Shown: piece by piece, positions 52,854 to 62,400 of the stretch
Layout: every line of letters starts with the position of its first letter
Numbering within the stretch: the first letter of the stretch is position 1
From: Thioalkalivibrio denitrificans
Lineage (GTDB): Bacteria > Pseudomonadota > Gammaproteobacteria > Ectothiorhodospirales > Ectothiorhodospiraceae
Length of the DNA stretch: 64,000 bases
NCBI RefSeq assembly: GCF_002000365.1
Contig: NZ_MVBK01000046.1
Coordinates: forward strand, 1 to 64,000
Reading direction: 5' to 3'
The notes under the pieces: generated by a model
The model's database searches: none
Told to the model about the DNA's origin: nothing
The model's input: only the letters and a program-made list of their open reading frames with translations
Translations under genes and position numbers: made by a program

Positions 52854-54164
52854 GTGAAACCGGTCAAAGTCGGCCTGCTTGGCCTGGGCACCGTAGGGTG
52901 CGGAACCATCAACGTGCTCACCCGCAACGGTGACGAGATCGCCCGGCGTGCCGGCCGCGGCATCGAAGTGGTGGCGGCTTCGGCCCGTGATATCCAGCGC
53001 CCCCGGGATTGCCGGCTTGAAGGCATCCGACTCACCACGGATCCGTTCGACGTGGTCAACGACCCTGAGGTGGGGATCGTGGTGGAACTGATCGGGGGTA
53101 CCAGCCCCGCAAGGGAACTGGCGCTGGCGGCCATAGCGCAGGGCAAGCATGTGGTGACGGCCAACAAGGCGCTGATTGCCCTGCACGGCAACGAAATCTT
53201 TGCGGAGGCACAGAAGAGGGGTGTGATGGTGGCCTTTGAGGCGGCCGTGGCGGGTGGTATCCCGATTATCAAGGCCATCCGCGAAGGACTCGCCGGCAAC
53301 CGCATCCTGTGGCTGGCCGGGATCATCAACGGCACCGGCAATTTCATCCTCACGGAGATGCGCGACAAGGGCCGGGAATTCGACGACGTGCTGGCGGAGG
53401 CCCAGCGGCTGGGCTATGCGGAGGCCGATCCCACCTTCGACGTGGAAGGTATCGATGCTGCCCACAAGCTCACCATCCTGGCCTCCATCGCCTTCGGCAT
53501 TCCGCTGCAGTTCGACAAGGTCTACACGGAAGGGATCACCCGCGTCACCCGCGAGGACGTGGCCTATGCCGCCGAACTGGGTTATCGCATCAAGCACCTG
53601 GGGGTGGCGCGCCAGACCGATCAGGGCATCGAGCTGCGCGTGCACCCGACGCTGATTCCCCACCGGCGGCTGATCGCCAACGTGGACGGTGTCATGAACG
53701 CCGTGCTGGTCAAGGGCGACGCCGTGGGGCCGACCCTGTACTACGGCGCCGGTGCCGGCGCGGATCCGACCGCATCGGCAGTGGTGGCGGATCTCGTGGA
53801 CGTGGTGCGCGCGCTCACCTCCGACCCCGAGAACCGCGTCCCGCATCTCGCATTCCAGGCCGACGCGCTGTCGGATACGCCTGTGCTGCCCATGGAAGAC
53901 GTGCAGACCGCCTTCTACCTGCGCCTGCGTGTCCAGGACAAACCCGGCGTGCTCGCCGACATCACCCGCATCTTCGGTGACGAACGCATCAGCCTGGAGG
54001 CCGTGCTGCAGCGCGAGCCCGATGAACAGGCCTCCGAGGCCAGCGTCATCCTGCTTACCCACAAGGTACGCGAAGGCAACATGAACCGCGCCATCGAGGC
54101 CATCCGGCAGCTCGACACCGTCATCGCCCCGGTCGTCCGCATCCGCATGGAGACCCTGAAGTAA
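52854..54164 (+). CDS. hom: Homoserine dehydrogenase
   Basis: A 436-residue NAD(P)-dependent enzyme that reduces aspartate semialdehyde to homoserine. The N-terminal Rossmann motif is VGLLGLGTVGCGT, the catalytic domain has FEAAVAGGIPIIKAIREGL and GTGNFIL, and the C-terminal ACT domain (about 350-430; YLRLRVQDKPGVLADI) allows feedback by threonine. GAGG eight bases before the GTG at 52854. The next repeat element begins 4 bp after the stop. Confidence 0.96.
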   Translation: MKPVKVGLLGLGTVGCGTINVLTRNGDEIARRAGRGIEVVAASARDIQRPRDCRLEGIRLTTDPFDVVNDPEVGIVVELIGGTSPARELALAAIAQGKHVVTANKALIALHGNEIFAEAQKRGVMVAFEAAVAGGIPIIKAIREGLAGNRILWLAGIINGTGNFILTEMRDKGREFDDVLAEAQRLGYAEADPTFDVEGIDAAHKLTILASIAFGIPLQFDKVYTEGITRVTREDVAYAAELGYRIKHLGVARQTDQGIELRVHPTLIPHRRLIANVDGVMNAVLVKGDAVGPTLYYGAGAGADPTASAVVADLVDVVRALTSDPENRVPHLAFQADALSDTPVLPMEDVQTAFYLRLRVQDKPGVLADITRIFGDERISLEAVLQREPDEQASEASVILLTHKVREGNMNRAIEAIRQLDTVIAPVVRIRMETLK

Positions 54165-54167
54165 TTT

Positions 54168-54347
54168 ATGGACAGGATGAACAGGATTTTTCAGGATTGA
54201 CAGGATCTAATGAAGCGAAAAGAAATAGACATGAATAACAGGATTAAGAGCATTGAAGAAATAATCATGTAAATGCTGTTAGTCCTGCTAATACGCTTTC
54301 TTGTCCTTATCCTGTCAATCCTGAGAAATCCTGTTCATCCTGTCCAT
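54168..54347. repeat. 39-bp inverted repeat of ACAGGATNN 9-bp units, nested
   Basis: The left arm 54168-54206 (units ACAGGATGA, ACAGGATTT, TTCAGGATT, GACAGGATC) and right arm 54309-54347 are reverse complements with one mismatch in 39. Between them a weaker pair (ACAGGATTA near 54239 and GTCCTGCTAAT near 54282) suggests an older inner element. It fills the 211-bp gap between hom and thrC on the same strand; no ORF. Confidence 0.92.
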
Positions 54348-54375
54348 TATCCTTTCGAACCCAGAGAACATCACG

Positions 54376-55515
54376 ATGCCATTTCAAACCCGCTACACCG
54401 GACTGATTGATCGCTACCGTGACCGGCTGCCGGTGCATGACGATACGCGCATCATCAGCCTGGGCGAGGGCAATACGCCGCTCATCCGCCTGAACAACAT
54501 CCCGCGCATCGTCGGCAGGGAAGTGGACATCTACGTGAAGTACGAGGGGCTTAACCCCACCGGGTCCTTCAAGGATCGCGGCATGACCATGGCCGTGACC
54601 AAGGCCGTGGAGGAGGGCTCGAAGGCCATCATCTGCGCCTCCACCGGCAATACGTCCGCGGCCGCCGCCGCCTACGCGGCCCGTGCCGGCATCACGGCCT
54701 TCGTGATCATTCCCGACGGAAAGATCGCCAAGGGCAAGCTGGCCCAGGCCATGATGCACGGCTCCGTGGTCATCCAGATCAAGGGCAACTTCGATGACGG
54801 CATGCGCCTGGTGAAGGAAGTCGCCGACGAGGCCCCGGTGACCATCGTCAACTCCATCAACCCCTTCCGTCTGCAGGGCCAGAAGACCGCCGCCTTCGAG
54901 ATCGTCGAGGAACTGGGCCGAGCCCCGGATTACCACTGCCTGCCCGTGGGCAACGCCGGCAACATCACCGCCCACTGGATCGGCTACTGCGAGTACAGTT
55001 CCGGCTCCGGCGACCACGTCACCGAGGCGTGCACCTTCTGCAAGGGACACTGCACCTACGCGGGCGGAGCCGTGGTGGGCAACCGCCCGAAGATGGTGGG
55101 CTACCAGGCCTCGGGCAGCGCCCCCTTCATGCGCGGCGCCATGGTGGACAACCCCGAGACCGTGGCCACCGCCATCCGTATCGGCCATCCCCAGTCCTGG
55201 GATTCTGCCTGGAAGGTGAAGGAGGAATCCGGTGGCTGGTTCGACGAGTGCACCGACGAGGAGATTCTCGCGGCCCAGAAGCTGCTGGCGGAAAGGGAGG
55301 GCGTGTTCTGTGAGCCGGCTTCTGCCGCTTCGCTTGCCGGTGCCCTGCGGGACGTGAAAAACGGCAAGATCCCCGAAGGCTCCAGCATCGTCTGCACACT
55401 GACGGGCCACGGCCTCAAGGACCCCGAGACCGCCATCGCCCAGAGCACCCGCCCGCTGGTCAATGTGGAAGCCACGCTTGACCAGGTGAAGCGCGCCATC
55501 ATGGACAACATGTGA
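54376..55515 (+). CDS. thrC: Threonine synthase
   Basis: A 379-residue PLP enzyme converting O-phosphohomoserine to threonine. PLP lysine in [11 protein letters not shown], the glycine-rich phosphate loop PVGNAGN, and the [17 protein letters not shown] segment are intact. Class II threonine synthase size. Together with hom it ends the aspartate branch to threonine. It is bracketed by arms of the ACAGGAT repeat family on both sides. The ribosome site is weak, so its translation may depend on its own promoter. Confidence 0.95.
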   Translation: MPFQTRYTGLIDRYRDRLPVHDDTRIISLGEGNTPLIRLNNIPRIVGREVDIYVKYEGLNPTGSFKDRGMTMAVTKAVEEGSKAIICASTGNTSAAAAAYAARAGITAFVIIPDGKIAKGKLAQAMMHGSVVIQIKGNFDDGMRLVKEVADEAPVTIVNSINPFRLQGQKTAAFEIVEELGRAPDYHCLPVGNAGNITAHWIGYCEYSSGSGDHVTEACTFCKGHCTYAGGAVVGNRPKMVGYQASGSAPFMRGAMVDNPETVATAIRIGHPQSWDSAWKVKEESGGWFDECTDEEILAAQKLLAEREGVFCEPASAASLAGALRDVKNGKIPEGSSIVCTLTGHGLKDPETAIAQSTRPLVNVEATLDQVKRAIMDNM

Positions 55516-55518
55516 CGG

Positions 55519-55542
55519 AAAAATCCTGTTCATCCTGTCCAT
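55519..55542. repeat. Single arm of the ACAGGATNN repeat family
   Basis: An orphan 24-bp right arm (ATCCTGTTC and ATCCTGTCC units) starts 4 bp after the thrC stop. It is identical to the last 23-24 bases of the right arms at 54347 and 58242. No left arm is close by, so thrC is flanked by two right arms in the same orientation. Confidence 0.85.
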
Positions 55543-55598
55543 TTCTTTTCCCCTGGTCCGCGCCACGGCCCCCTAATTCCATGACTTTGTTGAGGATA

Positions 55599-55643
55599 TG
55601 CCGACCTCCGGAGGTTGGCAGTGTCCGCATGCTCGCATATAGT
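55599..55643 (+). promoter_or_regulatory. Strong sigma-70 promoter with overlapping palindrome (sulP)
   Basis: TTGGCA (5/6) at 55615-55620 and TATAGT (5/6) at 55638-55643 are separated by exactly 17 bp. A near-perfect 22-bp palindrome, TGCCGACCTCC/GGAGGTTGGCA at 55599-55620, covers the -35 hexamer and is a likely operator. Transcription would start near 55650 and leave a leader of about 125 nt before the transporter gene. Confidence 0.6.
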
Positions 55644-55776
55644 CGCCTTGCCAAAGGGCGCCTGTGACCATCGGCCTTCTTCCCGGTGGTTGATGCGGAC
55701 GCCTACAAGAACAATGCGATGGCGGGCTGGCGCAGGTGTGGTCCCGCGAACCCCACACTAAACCGGAAAGGCATGG

Positions 55777-58080
55777 ATGGAAGAGAAGCCGAGTAACGGC
55801 ATAAAGGGTCTTAAACACTGGCGTTACGACCTGGGGGCGGGACTCCAGGTGGCGCTGGTCTCGTTGCCGCTCTCCCTCGGCATCGCCATCGCATCGGGCG
55901 CGCCGCCTGTCACCGGCATCGTCTCTGCGATCATTGCCGGCCTGATCTTCCCTTTCCTGGGCGGCGCTTATGTGACCATCAGCGGTCCCGCCGCCGGTCT
56001 CGCGCCGGCCTTGCTGTCGGGCATGCTGCTGCTGGGGGGCGGAGACCTGGCCGCCGGTTATCCGTTGGTGCTGGTGGCCATCTGCCTGACCGGACTCCTG
56101 CAGATCATCCTGGCGTTCATGAACGCCGGGCGGTTTGCCATTTTCCTGCCGGTGACCGTGGTGGAGGCGATGCTGGCCGCCATCGGCATCATGATCATCC
56201 TCAAGCAGATCCCGTTGCTCGTGGGCGATCTCTCGCCCGTGGCGCCCACCAGCGTGGATTCCATCGTCAAGATGCCGCAAACGCTGATAAACATCGAGCC
56301 GGTGGTGTTCTTCATCGGTGCGCTCTGCCTGTTCCTGATGTTCTACCTCAACGCTACACGCCACCAGTGGATGCGCCGCATCCCGGCGCCGTTGTTCGTG
56401 GCGTTGCTCGGTCTTGCGCTGGCCACCGCCATGGGCCTGGACGCGGATTACCTCATCACCATGCCCGAGAGCATTCTCGAGGGCGGTATCACCGTGCCCG
56501 CGTTTGAAGAGATGTTCAACCGGCCGGAGCTGTGGGTGAGTCTGCTGATCGTGGTGATCACGCTGACACTCATCGACGGCATCGAGTCCCTGGCCACCAT
56601 CGCTGCCGTGGACAAGATCGATCCCTTTCAGCGCAAGTCCCACCCGAACGTGACGTTGCGGGCCATGGGCGTGTCCAACGTCCTCTCCAGCCTGGCGGGC
56701 GGACTGACCATCATCCCCGGCGGCGTGAAGAGCCGTGCCAACATCGATGCGGGCGGGCGCACGCTCTGGGCAAACTTCTACAACGCCATCTTCCTGATCA
56801 TCTTCCTGATGCTCGCCACGGACATCATTTCGATGATTCCCCTGGCGGCCGTTGCGGCCATCCTGATCTACGTGGGCTGGCGCTTGTGCGAGTACCGGGT
56901 TTTCAAGAAGACGTTCACCATCGGTCGGGACCAGATGGTGATCTTCCTGATCACCGTGGGCGCGATACTTCTTACCGATCTGTTGTGGGGCATTCTCATC
57001 GGCATGGTGGCCGAAGTGTTCATGCTCGCCTACCTGCTGACGCCATCGTTCCGGGCAGTCCTGACCGGACGCCTGACGTTTTCCCAGTCGGTGGAACTGG
57101 TGGTGAGGAACTTCGTCGGCCTGTTTCACAATCCGATCATCAAGGTCCGCAACGATATCCGTGATGGCCGGGAGCATTACGAGATCTACCTGGGCTCCCT
57201 GGTGTGCTTCAACCTGCTGCCGCTGGACAAGCTGCTGCAGCAGATCCCGGAAGATGCCTCGATCACGATGATTGCCACCGAATCGGGGCGCATCATCGAT
57301 CATACGGCCATGGAGTATCTGCACCACCTGCAGGAGGAATCCCTCCGTCGCCGCAGACCCTTCGAATTGCACGGGCTGGAGAATTATTACCAGTTCACCC
57401 AGCACTCCCTGTCAGCGCGGATGCATGATGCCGCGCTGGTGCGCCGCGAGGCCCAGCTGTCCGCCCGTGCCGCCGAGATGCGCGAAGTGGCGCAACGGCA
57501 TGGTCTGGACTTCAATCCGGCCACCCTGGCCATCCTGGACCCGCACGGATTCGTCTATCTGCGCCGGGGTGACCGCAAGCAGGAGCGCCATGTGATGACC
57601 GGGCGCTACCGTGACTGTGACGTGAAAGTCTTCGACTACAGCCATACCGCCGCCCCCGACTACTATGCCGAGCACCTGCACACTCTGGTTGTCGTGCGAC
57701 TGCCTGAGAAGGGTCCGGAGCTGCCGGACATGGTGTTGGCCCCCGGGCATTACCTGAAGCGCTACCTGGTCGATTATCGCGAACTGGATCCACCCGAGGC
57801 ATCCGGATTCCCGGAGGGCTATCGCATCTATTCGCGGCGTTCCGACGAGTCCGCCCTGGCATCCGCAGGGCATATGCGCGACTTCCTGCACAGGTATCCC
57901 GGGGTGTACCTGGAGGTGCGTTCCAATGCGTTGCTGGTGTTCCGCCCGGACCGGGAACTGGAAACACCCGAAGGCATCGAGGAACTGCTGGAGGTCATCG
58001 AGCACTGCCTGGAGGATTCTCCATCCCCCGCTGATGACGACGTATCCGACGCGGACCCCGCGGAGGAGGGGGCATCCTGA
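55777..58080 (+). CDS. SulP-family anion transporter with an extended C-terminal region
   Basis: A 767-residue inner-membrane carrier. Residues about 20-440 form the SulP membrane domain (SGPAAGLAPALLSGML is the anion-site helix; VDKIDPFQRKSHPNVTLRAMGVSNVLSSLAGG the second signature). Residues about 455-540 look like a STAS domain. A further 220 residues follow (YRDCDVKVFDYSHTAAP, YPGVYLEVRSNALLVF) that I cannot assign. The N-terminal pattern is closest to SulP members linked with bicarbonate uptake, but sulfate remains possible. GGAAAGG before the ATG at 55777. Confidence 0.88.
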   Translation: MEEKPSNGIKGLKHWRYDLGAGLQVALVSLPLSLGIAIASGAPPVTGIVSAIIAGLIFPFLGGAYVTISGPAAGLAPALLSGMLLLGGGDLAAGYPLVLVAICLTGLLQIILAFMNAGRFAIFLPVTVVEAMLAAIGIMIILKQIPLLVGDLSPVAPTSVDSIVKMPQTLINIEPVVFFIGALCLFLMFYLNATRHQWMRRIPAPLFVALLGLALATAMGLDADYLITMPESILEGGITVPAFEEMFNRPELWVSLLIVVITLTLIDGIESLATIAAVDKIDPFQRKSHPNVTLRAMGVSNVLSSLAGGLTIIPGGVKSRANIDAGGRTLWANFYNAIFLIIFLMLATDIISMIPLAAVAAILIYVGWRLCEYRVFKKTFTIGRDQMVIFLITVGAILLTDLLWGILIGMVAEVFMLAYLLTPSFRAVLTGRLTFSQSVELVVRNFVGLFHNPIIKVRNDIRDGREHYEIYLGSLVCFNLLPLDKLLQQIPEDASITMIATESGRIIDHTAMEYLHHLQEESLRRRRPFELHGLENYYQFTQHSLSARMHDAALVRREAQLSARAAEMREVAQRHGLDFNPATLAILDPHGFVYLRRGDRKQERHVMTGRYRDCDVKVFDYSHTAAPDYYAEHLHTLVVVRLPEKGPELPDMVLAPGHYLKRYLVDYRELDPPEASGFPEGYRIYSRRSDESALASAGHMRDFLHRYPGVYLEVRSNALLVFRPDRELETPEGIEELLEVIEHCLEDSPSPADDDVSDADPAEEGAS

Positions 58081-58101
58081 AGCGCGTTGAACGGACAGAG
58101 A

Positions 58102-58242
58102 ATGGACAGGATGAACAGGATTTTTCAGGATTGACAGGATTCAAGACGAAAAACATTTGACAGGATTAACAGGATTTACATAACTATTCGTGAAAGGCCT
58201 TTAATCCTGTTAATCCTGAAAAATCCTGTTCATCCTGTCCAT
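58102..58242. repeat. 40-bp inverted repeat of ACAGGATNN 9-bp units, nested
   Basis: Left arm 58102-58141 and right arm 58203-58242 are reverse complements with one mismatch in 40. An inner GACAGGATTAACAGGATT (about 58159-58176) can also pair with the same right arm, so two alternative stems are possible. It lies between converging stops, 22 bp after sulP and 5 bp before the end of the next gene. Confidence 0.93.
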
Positions 58243-58247
58243 TGCCT

Positions 58248-59114
58248 TCAACCGCCGATCTCCAGACCTTTCTGCCCCGCCCAGTCCCGCGCGAACTGCC
58301 ACGCCACGCGGCCGCTGCGTGAGCCTCGGCCCAGGGCATAGCGCAGGGCCTCAGCGCGGCTCTCCTCTGTTTCGATGCAGCCCAGGCGGGTGAGCCAATG
58401 GTTCACCACGGCCAGGTACTGTTCCTGGTTGAAGGGATGGAAGGCCAGCCAGAGGCCGAAGCGCTCGGAGAGAGAGATCTTTTCCTCCACGGCCTCGCCG
58501 GGGTGGATTTCGTCGTCGACCCGTTTCACCTCCAGATTGTCCATCATCTTTTCCGGCATCAGGTGGCGGCGGTTGGAAGTGGCGTGTATGAGCACGTTCT
58601 CGGGTGTTCCCTCCAGTGACCCGTCCAGCATGGCCTTCAGCGCCTTGTAGCCAGGGTCGCTGGCTTCGAAGGAGAGATCGTCCGCCAGCACGATGAAGCG
58701 CTCGGGGCGTCCCGCCAGGGGCCGGGCGATATCGGGCAGATGGACCAGGTCGTGGCCATCGACCTGGATGATGCGCAACCCGTCATGCCTGAATTCGTTG
58801 AGCAGCGCGCGCATGAGCGAGGACTTGCCTGTGCCCCGGGAGCCCCAGAGCAGCACGTTGTTGGCGGGGAGATGCTTGAGGAACTGCCGCGTGTTGCGAA
58901 CCAGTTGCGCCTTCTGCCGTTCGATGTGCAGCAGGTCATCCAGAGACAACGGTGCGATCTCATGCACCGGGCTCAGGTGACCGTCCCGGTGCCAGCGATG
59001 CGCCGGTGCCGACCAGTCCGGATCCGGCGGCGGCACGGGCAATAGCCGCTCCGCCCGGTCCATGAGCCGGGAAAACTGTTCCAGCACGTCTTTGAGTTCG
59101 ATGTCGTGGGTCAT
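58248..59114 (-). CDS. DUF815 AAA-type ATPase
   Basis: A 288-residue P-loop ATPase of the DUF815 family: Walker A WGSRGTGKSSL, Walker B FIVLADDLSFE, sensor region HATSNRRHLMP followed by the DUF815 hallmark HPGEAVEEKISLSERFGLWLAF. Function unknown; structurally it resembles DnaA/RuvB-type AAA modules. Start ATG at 59114. Upstream lies a nested repeat shared with the divergent uvrA gene. Confidence 0.92.
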   Translation of the reverse strand: MTHDIELKDVLEQFSRLMDRAERLLPVPPPDPDWSAPAHRWHRDGHLSPVHEIAPLSLDDLLHIERQKAQLVRNTRQFLKHLPANNVLLWGSRGTGKSSLMRALLNEFRHDGLRIIQVDGHDLVHLPDIARPLAGRPERFIVLADDLSFEASDPGYKALKAMLDGSLEGTPENVLIHATSNRRHLMPEKMMDNLEVKRVDDEIHPGEAVEEKISLSERFGLWLAFHPFNQEQYLAVVNHWLTRLGCIETEESRAEALRYALGRGSRSGRVAWQFARDWAGQKGLEIGG

Positions 59115-59151
59115 GGGTCGTGTCCGGGGGCGTTTTGCTTAGGATCATGGA

Positions 59152-59345
59152 GTCCGCGAATGAACGCAAATCAACGCGAATTCAGATCCAAAAAAGCGAA
59201 CCGCGAAGTACGCGAAGGTATGCGCGAAGGACGCAAAGGTTTTTTGATCACATGATTTCCCTTGTGCCCTTCGCGCATACCTTCGCGCCCTTTGCGGTTC
59301 ATGCTTTGGCTTTTCATTCGCGTTGATTTGCGTTCATTCGCGGAC
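59152..59345. repeat. Nested pair of 9-bp-unit inverted repeats
   Basis: The outer arms 59152-59181 and 59316-59345 are perfect reverse complements over 30 bp (CCGCGAATG, AACGCAAAT, CAACGCGAA units). Inside them a second inverted repeat of the GCGAAGGGC family (59196-59240 and 59259-59300) is present. It occupies most of the 312-bp divergent gap between the DUF815 and uvrA genes; no ORF. Unlike most other elements it is upstream of both neighbours. Confidence 0.93.
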
Positions 59346-59426
59346 CCCTATTTTCACTGTGCCATTCACCACAGGACCCCAAGGATCGGGTAACCTGTCC
59401 TGCCTCCGAAAGTCCCAAAATTGCCC

Positions 59427-62400
59427 ATGTCCCAGGATCGTATCCGTATCTTCGGCGCCCGTCAGAACAATCTGAAGGGCCTGGACCTCGAATTGCCCCT
59501 GAACGAGCTGATCGTGGTCACCGGGGTGTCCGGCTCCGGCAAGTCCTCTCTGGCCTTCGACACGGTCTACGCGGAGGGACAGCGGCGTTACGTGGAGACC
59601 TTTTCTCCCTACGCCCGGCAGTTCCTGGATCGTATGGACAAGCCGGCAGTGGACCGTATCGAAGGCGTGCTGCCGGCCATCGCCATCGACCAGACCAACC
59701 CGGTGCGCACCTCGCGCTCCACCGTGGGCACCATGACGGAGCTCAATGATCACCTGAAACTCCTCTACGCCCGGGCGGCACACCTGCACTGTCGGGGCTG
59801 CGGCGCGCCCGTGCGGCGGGACAGCCCCGAGTCCATCGCCGACGAGTGGCTTACGCGAAAGGAATCCGGAGCGGGGCGCGTCATGGTGGTCTTTGCGGTG
59901 CCCGTGCCCGAGAATTTCTCGGCCCAGGAGGTGAAGGGGCACCTGAGGGCGCAGGGCTATGAACGCCTGCACGTGGACACGGGTACACGGCTGGAGGTGA
60001 TCCAGGACCGCCTCCGGGTCGAGCCGGGCAATCGGGGGCGCCTGGTGGAGGCCCTTGAGACAGCCCTGCATCATGGCCAGGGTCGCGTGCGCGTCTACCC
60101 GCTGGGTGAGGACCGCGAACCGCTCGCGCCCATGGACTATTCCGCCGACCTTCATTGCGCCGCCTGCGACCTGCATTACAGCGAACCCACCTCCAACCAC
60201 TTCTCCTTCAACTCCCCCATCGGCGCCTGCGAGGCCTGCCGGGGATTCGGCCGCACCATGGGCATCGACCTGGACCTGGTGATCCCGGACGGTCGGATGA
60301 GTCTCGGTGACGGGGCAGTGAAGCCCTGGCAGACCGACGCCTACTACGAATGCCAGGCGGAACTGAAGGTCTTCGCCCGCAAGCGGGGCATCCCGCTGGA
60401 TGTGCCCTGGGATGATCTGAGCGATGAACAGCAGGCTTGGGTGATCGAGGGGGAAGGGGACTTCGACGACGGCGTCTGGTACGGCATCCGGCGCTTCTTC
60501 GACTGGCTGGAGACCAAGAGCTACAAGATGCACATCCGGGTGCTGCTGTCGCGTTACCGCAGCTACGAGCCCTGCAAGGTCTGCCAGGGTGCGCGGCTCA
60601 AGCCCGACAGCCTGCTCTGGCGTCTGGGCACGAAAGCCGATGCGGACGGCGTTCTGCAACCCGGTGCCCGCTTTCTGCCGGCGGGTGTCTCCTGGTCCCG
60701 ACCACGGCTCGAGTCCCAGCCGGGCCTGTGCCTGCATGATCTCATGCAAGTACCCCTGGCGCGCTGCAAGGCCTTTTTCGATCACCTCCATCTGCCGAAG
60801 CCACTGGATGAGGCCACCGACCTGCTGCTCGCCGAGATCCGCGCGCGCCTGAACTATCTGTGCGAAGTGGGGCTCGGCTATCTCACTTTGGACCGCCAGT
60901 CCCGGACCCTGTCCGGCGGCGAGGTGCAGCGCATCAACCTGACCACGGCGCTGGGCACCTCCCTGGTGAACACCCTGTTCGTGCTGGACGAGCCTTCCAT
61001 CGGCCTGCATCCCCGGGACATGGACCGGGTGGTGGGTGTGCTGCGCCGGCTGCGGGATGCGGGCAATTCCCTGCTGGTGGTGGAACACGACCCCCAGGTG
61101 ATGCGCGCCGCGGACCGCATCCTCGACATGGGACCCGGCCCGGGGGAGCGGGGCGGGGAGGTGGTGTTCTTCGGCACGCCGGCGCAGATCCTGCGTTCCC
61201 GCCAGTCCCTCACCGGTCAGTACCTGAGCGGCCGCAAACAGGTGGCCTTGCCGTCCGCCGGCCTGCCACCGGATCGGGACACCGTCTGGCTGGAACTGCA
61301 CGGCGCGGTCCAGCACAACCTCAAGGGCATCGACGCGCGCTTCCCCCTGGGCCGCCTGGTGTGCGTCACCGGCGTGTCCGGCTCCGGCAAGTCCACCCTC
61401 ATCCAGAACCTGCTCTATCCGGCGCTGGCCAAACTCAAGGGGCGCCCGGAGTATCCCGCCGGCGCCTTCGGCTCCCTGAGCGGTCACGAGTCCCTGGACG
61501 CGGTGGTGATGGTGGACCAGTCCCCTATCGGCCGCACCGCCCGTTCCTGCCCGGCCAGCTACGTGGGCGCCTTCGACGCCATCCGCAAGCTGTTCGCCGA
61601 GGAACCGCTGGCAAAGGAGCGCGGCTACACCGCCGGCACCTTCAGCTTCAACTCCGGCAATGGCCGCTGCCCGGTGTGCACCGGCTCCGGTTTTGAATAC
61701 GTGGAGATGCAGTTCCTCTCCGATGTGTATCTTCGCTGCGGCGAGTGCGACGGCAGGCGCTACCGGCCCGAGGTGCTCCAGGTGAAGGCCCTGGGCGCGG
61801 AGGGGCACGCCGCGGATCTCTCCGGCGTGCTGGAGATGACCGTGACCGAGGCCCTGGCATTCTTCGCCCATGTGCCTGAGATCCAGCAGAGCCTGGAACC
61901 GCTGGCGGCGGTGGGCCTGGAGTACCTGCGCCTGGGCCAGCCGGTGCCGACCCTGTCGGGCGGGGAGGCCCAGCGCCTGAAGCTGGCCGGGCATCTCGTG
62001 AGACACACGGGGAGGACTGTAGGTCGGGCTTGTTCGGCGCATCCCTGCGCCTCACCCCAAGGGGGCTCGCGCGACGAATCGCTCCCGGCGATTCGTTCAG
62101 CCCGACAGCAGAGTGTCCCGGAGCCAAATGGGCGTCGGGCTAAAGCCCGACCTGCAGAGCGCGGCGCCACCCTGTTCCTGCTGGACGAACCCACCACCGG
62201 CCTGCACTTCGAGGACATCGCCCGGTTGCTCAAGGCCCTGAGGCGCCTGCAGGCGGAGGGCCATTCCCTGATTGTCATCGAGCACAACCTGGACGTGATC
62301 CGCGCCGCCGACTGGCTCCTGGATCTCGGTCCCGAGGGCGGCGACGGCGGCGGTGAGATCGTCTGCGAGGGCACGCCGGCGCAGGTGATGGACCACCCCG

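Noticed and set aside
55573-57405. Long - strand open frame opposite the SulP gene
   Set aside because: Low-complexity Gln/His/Arg translation typical of an antisense shadow; overlaps the clear promoter and start of sulP.
59334-62042. Very long open frame on the - strand (about 900 codons)
   Set aside because: Antisense shadow of uvrA caused by high GC; the + strand has all UvrA motifs and the shadow has none.
62019-62155. uvrA disrupted into a pseudogene by the repeat
   Set aside because: Codon-by-codon reading through both inserts shows no stop and no frame change; the downstream motifs stay in frame.
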